From: Pseudomonas syringae
GTDB lineage: Bacteria > Pseudomonadota > Gammaproteobacteria > Pseudomonadales > Pseudomonadaceae
NCBI RefSeq assembly: GCF_023278085.1
Contig: NZ_CP066265.1
Coordinates: forward strand, 643,501 to 707,500
Direction: 5' to 3'
DNA length: 64,000 bases
Shown: one piece after another, positions 61,118 through 64,000 of the stretch
Numbering within the stretch: position 1 is the first letter of the stretch
Layout: each line of letters opens with the position of its first letter
Program-made: the position numbers and the translations under genes
Notes under the pieces: generated by a model
Seen by the model: only the letters and a program-made list of their open reading frames with translations
The model's database searches: none
What the model was told of the DNA's origin: nothing

Positions 61118-62464
61118 ATGAATATGTTCGAAGCGTCCGATCTGCCCGTCACCAGCCAGTTGAAACTTGATGCCCACTGGATGCCCTACACAGCGAACCG
61201 CAATTTCCAGCGTGATCCGCGCATGGTCGTTGCGGCAAGCGGCTGCTATCTGACCGACGACAAGGGGCGCAAGATCTACGACGGGCTGTCCGGCCTGTGG
61301 ACCTGCGGTGCCGGGCACACACGCAAGGAAATTCAAGAGGCTGTTTCACGGCAGTTGGGTGTGCTCGATTACTCGCCGGGCTTCCAGTTCGGGCATCCTG
61401 CTTCGTTTCGGTTAGCGGAAAAGATCACCGATCTGACCCCCGGCAACCTCAATCACGTCTTCTATACCAACTCCGGCTCCGAGTGCGCCGACACGGCCGT
61501 GAAGATGGTGCGCGCCTACTGGCGCCTGAAAGGGCAGGCGACCAAGACCAAGATGATCGGCCGTGCGCGTGGTTACCATGGCGTCAACGTGGCTGGCACC
61601 AGCCTGGGTGGAGTGAATGGCAACCGCAAGATGTTCGGTCAATTGATGGATGTCGACCATCTGCCGCACACCTTGCTGGCCAGCAATGCGTTCTCCAAGG
61701 GCATGCCTGAGGCAGGCGGTATCGCACTGGCCGACGAAATGCTCAAGCTGATTGAGCTGCATGACGCGTCGAACATCGCGGCAGTCATTGTCGAGCCGAT
61801 GGCGGGCTCGGCGGGGGTCATCGTCCCGCCACAAGGCTACCTCAAGCGACTGCGTGAAATTTGCGATCAGCACAACATCCTGCTGATCTTCGACGAAGTC
61901 ATTACCGGGTTTGGTCGTACCGGGTCGATGTTCGGTGCCGACAGCTTCGGTGTGACCCCGGACCTGATGTGCATCGCCAAGCAGATCACCAATGGCGCGA
62001 TTCCGATGGGCGCGGTGATTGCCAGCAGCGAGATTTATCAGACCTTCATGAATCAGCCGACGCCGGAATACGCCGTTGAGTTTCCGCACGGTTACACCTA
62101 CTCGGCGCACCCGGTGGCCTGCGCAGCAGGGCTGGCAGCGCTGGAACTGTTGCAGCGTGAGAATCTGGTGCAACAGGCAGCGGAAATCGCGCCGCATTTC
62201 GAAAACGTATTGCATGGCATCAAAGGGGCGAAGAACGTCGTTGATATCCGCAATTACGGATTGGCCGGTGCCATCCAGATCGCTCCGCGTGATGGCGATG
62301 CCATTGTGCGTCCGTTCGAAGCAGGCATGAAGCTGTGGAAGGCTGGCTTCTACGTGCGCTTCGGCGGCGACACCCTGCAGTTCGGCCCAATGTTTAACAG
62401 TCAGGCACAGGACCTGGACCGTCTGTTCGATGCGGTTGGTGAGACGCTGAACCTGATCGACTGA
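61118..62464 (+). CDS. bauA: Beta-alanine:pyruvate aminotransferase
   Basis: 448 residues from MNMFEASDLPVTSQLKLDAH, with GAGG before the ATG; an upstream ATG at 61064 adds 18 residues without a good ribosome site. Class III aminotransferase landmarks are SGLWTCGAGHTRKEIQEAV, GRARGYHGVNVAGTSLGG, LIFDEVITGFGRTG and the PLP lysine in CIAKQITNGAIPMG. It closely follows P. aeruginosa BauA, including ANRNFQRDPRMVVAA and FYVRFGGDTLQFGP. It converts beta-alanine and pyruvate to malonate semialdehyde and alanine in the cytosol. The dehydrogenase for the next step follows downstream. Confidence 0.95.
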   Translation: MNMFEASDLPVTSQLKLDAHWMPYTANRNFQRDPRMVVAASGCYLTDDKGRKIYDGLSGLWTCGAGHTRKEIQEAVSRQLGVLDYSPGFQFGHPASFRLAEKITDLTPGNLNHVFYTNSGSECADTAVKMVRAYWRLKGQATKTKMIGRARGYHGVNVAGTSLGGVNGNRKMFGQLMDVDHLPHTLLASNAFSKGMPEAGGIALADEMLKLIELHDASNIAAVIVEPMAGSAGVIVPPQGYLKRLREICDQHNILLIFDEVITGFGRTGSMFGADSFGVTPDLMCIAKQITNGAIPMGAVIASSEIYQTFMNQPTPEYAVEFPHGYTYSAHPVACAAGLAALELLQRENLVQQAAEIAPHFENVLHGIKGAKNVVDIRNYGLAGAIQIAPRDGDAIVRPFEAGMKLWKAGFYVRFGGDTLQFGPMFNSQAQDLDRLFDAVGETLNLID

Positions 62465-62556
62465 TGGTGCTGCCAGCGCTTCTTCTTATATAGGTCACTT
62501 TTTCAACCGCGGGCACGGAGTCATTCGCGCCTGACGCAGTTTTTTGGAGCTTTTTC

Positions 62557-64000
62557 ATGAGCAGCATTCAGCACCTGATCCACGGCGAGTTCGTATCCGG
62601 TAACGATCGCACAGCAGATGTGTTCAATCCTTCGACCGGGCAGGTCATTCATCAGGTTGCACTGGCCAGCCGTGAAACCGTTCAGCAAGCCATCGACTCG
62701 GCCAAATCAGCCTTCCCGGCCTGGCGCAACACACCACCTGCCAAACGCGCCCAAGTGATGTTTCGCTTCAAGCAATTACTGGAACAAAACGAAGCGCGTA
62801 TCGCGCAGTTGATCAGCGAAGAACATGGCAAGACGCTGGAAGATGCGGCGGGTGAGCTGAAGCGCGGTATCGAAAACGTGGAGTACGCCTGCGCTGCGCC
62901 GGAAGTGCTCAAGGGTGAATACAGTCGTAACGTGGGGCCGAACATCGACGCGTGGTCGGACTTCCAGCCGTTGGGCATTGTTGCGGGCATAACGCCGTTC
63001 AACTTTCCGGCCATGGTGCCGCTTTGGATGTACCCGCTGGCCATTGCATGCGGTAACTGCTTCATTCTCAAGCCATCCGAGCGTGATCCGAGCTCTACGC
63101 TGTTGATCGCCGAATTGCTGCATGAAGCCGGATTGCCCAAGGGCATACTCAACGTGGTGCATGGCGACAAGGTGGCGGTGGATGCGCTGATCGAAGCGCC
63201 AGAAGTCAAAGCGCTGAGTTTCGTGGGTTCAACGCCGATTGCCGAGTACATCTATAAGGAAGGCGCGGCACGAGGAAAACGCGTGCAGGCGCTGGGTGGT
63301 GCCAAGAACCACGCGGTGCTGATGCCGGATGCTGACCTCGATAACGCGGTCAGTGCGTTGATGGGGGCCGCCTACGGTTCTTGCGGTGAGCGCTGCATGG
63401 CAATTTCGGTCGCAGTCTGTGTGGGTGATCAGATCGCCGATGCGCTGGTGGCCAAACTGGTTCCGCAAATCCAGAGCCTGAAGATCGGTGCCGGCACGAC
63501 CTGCGGCCTGGACATGGGGCCGCTGGTGACCGGGCAGCATCGCGACAAAGTCAGCGGCTATATAGAAGACGGTGTGCAGTCGGGCGCTACGCTGGTTGTG
63601 GATGGCCGCAATCTTCAGGTTGCCGGGCACGAGGCGGGTTTCTTTATGGGCGGGTGTCTGTTTGATCGCGTGACACCACAGATGCGTATCTATAAAGAAG
63701 AGATCTTCGGGCCGGTGCTGTGCATCGTGCGCGTGGACAGCCTCGAGCAGGCCATGCAATTGATCAACGATCACGAGTATGGCAACGGCACGTGCATCTT
63801 CACCCGTGATGGCGAAGCTGCACGGTTGTTCTGCGATGAGATTGAAGTGGGCATGGTCGGGGTCAATGTCCCGCTGCCAGTGCCGGTCGCTTACCACAGC
63901 TTTGGCGGCTGGAAGCGGTCGTTGTTTGGCGATTTGCATGCCTACGGGCCGGATGGCGTGCGTTTCTATACGCGTCGCAAGGCGATTACTCAGCGCTGGC
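62557..64000 (+). CDS. mmsA: CoA-acylating methylmalonate/malonate semialdehyde dehydrogenase (runs off window)
   Basis: ATG at 62557 with ribosome site GGAG; the frame stays open to the last base, giving 481 codons, so only about 15-20 C-terminal residues are missing. Features are GIVAGITPFNFPAMVPLWMY, SFVGSTPIAEYIYKEGAARG, LGGAKNHAVLMPDADLDNA and catalytic Cys in YGSCGERCMAISV. The MmsA/IolA group uses CoA and NAD to form acetyl-CoA or propionyl-CoA. Directly after bauA, it probably converts malonate semialdehyde from beta-alanine into acetyl-CoA (the BauC role). Confidence 0.94.
   Translation, partial: MSSIQHLIHGEFVSGNDRTADVFNPSTGQVIHQVALASRETVQQAIDSAKSAFPAWRNTPPAKRAQVMFRFKQLLEQNEARIAQLISEEHGKTLEDAAGELKRGIENVEYACAAPEVLKGEYSRNVGPNIDAWSDFQPLGIVAGITPFNFPAMVPLWMYPLAIACGNCFILKPSERDPSSTLLIAELLHEAGLPKGILNVVHGDKVAVDALIEAPEVKALSFVGSTPIAEYIYKEGAARGKRVQALGGAKNHAVLMPDADLDNAVSALMGAAYGSCGERCMAISVAVCVGDQIADALVAKLVPQIQSLKIGAGTTCGLDMGPLVTGQHRDKVSGYIEDGVQSGATLVVDGRNLQVAGHEAGFFMGGCLFDRVTPQMRIYKEEIFGPVLCIVRVDSLEQAMQLINDHEYGNGTCIFTRDGEAARLFCDEIEVGMVGVNVPLPVPVAYHSFGGWKRSLFGDLHAYGPDGVRFYTRRKAITQRW

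Overview
The window looks like a chromosomal segment from a gammaproteobacterial Pseudomonas, most likely of the P. syringae group. Gene content and order support this: eutBC with exaC, mpl-ubiX, cmoM, a RIO-type kinase of the PA4780 type, fecBCDE, and bauA-mmsA with a LysR gene. The DNA is GC-rich, and several intergenic gaps are packed with palindromic REP-like elements. No rRNA, tRNA or CRISPR array was seen. The species assignment is inference from recognised protein families; no search was run.

Layout. 1-4.3 kb: the end of a polysaccharide-export ABC transporter (permease tail plus ATPase), then an accessory patch with two XRE regulators, a small unknown gene, a decayed small ORF, a PD-(D/E)XK nuclease with a possible EVE/PUA-like C-terminus, and a broken fusion of an integrase N-terminus with a DUF45 metallopeptidase. 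4.6-8.4 kb: an S24/LexA-like repressor lacking the usual catalytic lysine, ppa, mtfA, a DedA protein and a GNAT. 8.5-12.7 kb: ethanolamine catabolism (eutB, eutC, exaC). 13-16 kb: mpl, ubiX, a small lipoprotein and a Rossmann oxidoreductase. 16-20.4 kb: a MORN-repeat/C13-peptidase lipoprotein, a MaoC protein, an LrgA/LrgB pair and a Lon-N domain protein. 20.8-23 kb: two DUF4136 lipoproteins, cmoM and a MazG-like pyrophosphohydrolase. 23-27 kb: an acyl-metabolism set (MaoC, two-domain FabG, thiolase). 27-31 kb: a DUF726 hydrolase, a bile-acid-type symporter and a RIO kinase.

31-34.7 kb is a copper-efflux locus: cueR, copA, a small exported protein and copZ, with CueR-type operators in front of copA and copZ. 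34.8-39.3 kb: an MFS pump, an MDR oxidoreductase divergent from a LysR gene, and an ArsR-like regulator. From 39.4 to 60 kb most genes concern purine acquisition and salvage: an adenine deaminase, a 2OG-Fe(II) oxygenase, a BMP-type solute-binding protein, 8-oxoguanine deaminase, a nucleoside-type ABC transporter (two permeases and a double ATPase), a RutR-like TetR and an NCS2 xanthine/uracil permease. This set is interrupted by fecBCDE, a Ca2+/H+ antiporter, a MerR-controlled SDR/membrane-protein locus, and an unrecognised three-gene cassette ending in a TerB-like/BRCT protein. 60-64 kb: beta-alanine catabolism (bauR-like LysR, bauA, mmsA running off the end).

The best candidates for something undescribed are the overlapping three-gene BRCT cassette (51.4-52.9 kb), the nuclease/integrase-remnant patch (0.9-4.3 kb), the MORN-C13 lipoprotein, and the small exported protein between the two CueR-type operators. 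Repeat highlights are an exact 3 x 114 bp tandem array at 20401-20742 and related two-hairpin elements at seven other intergenic spots.
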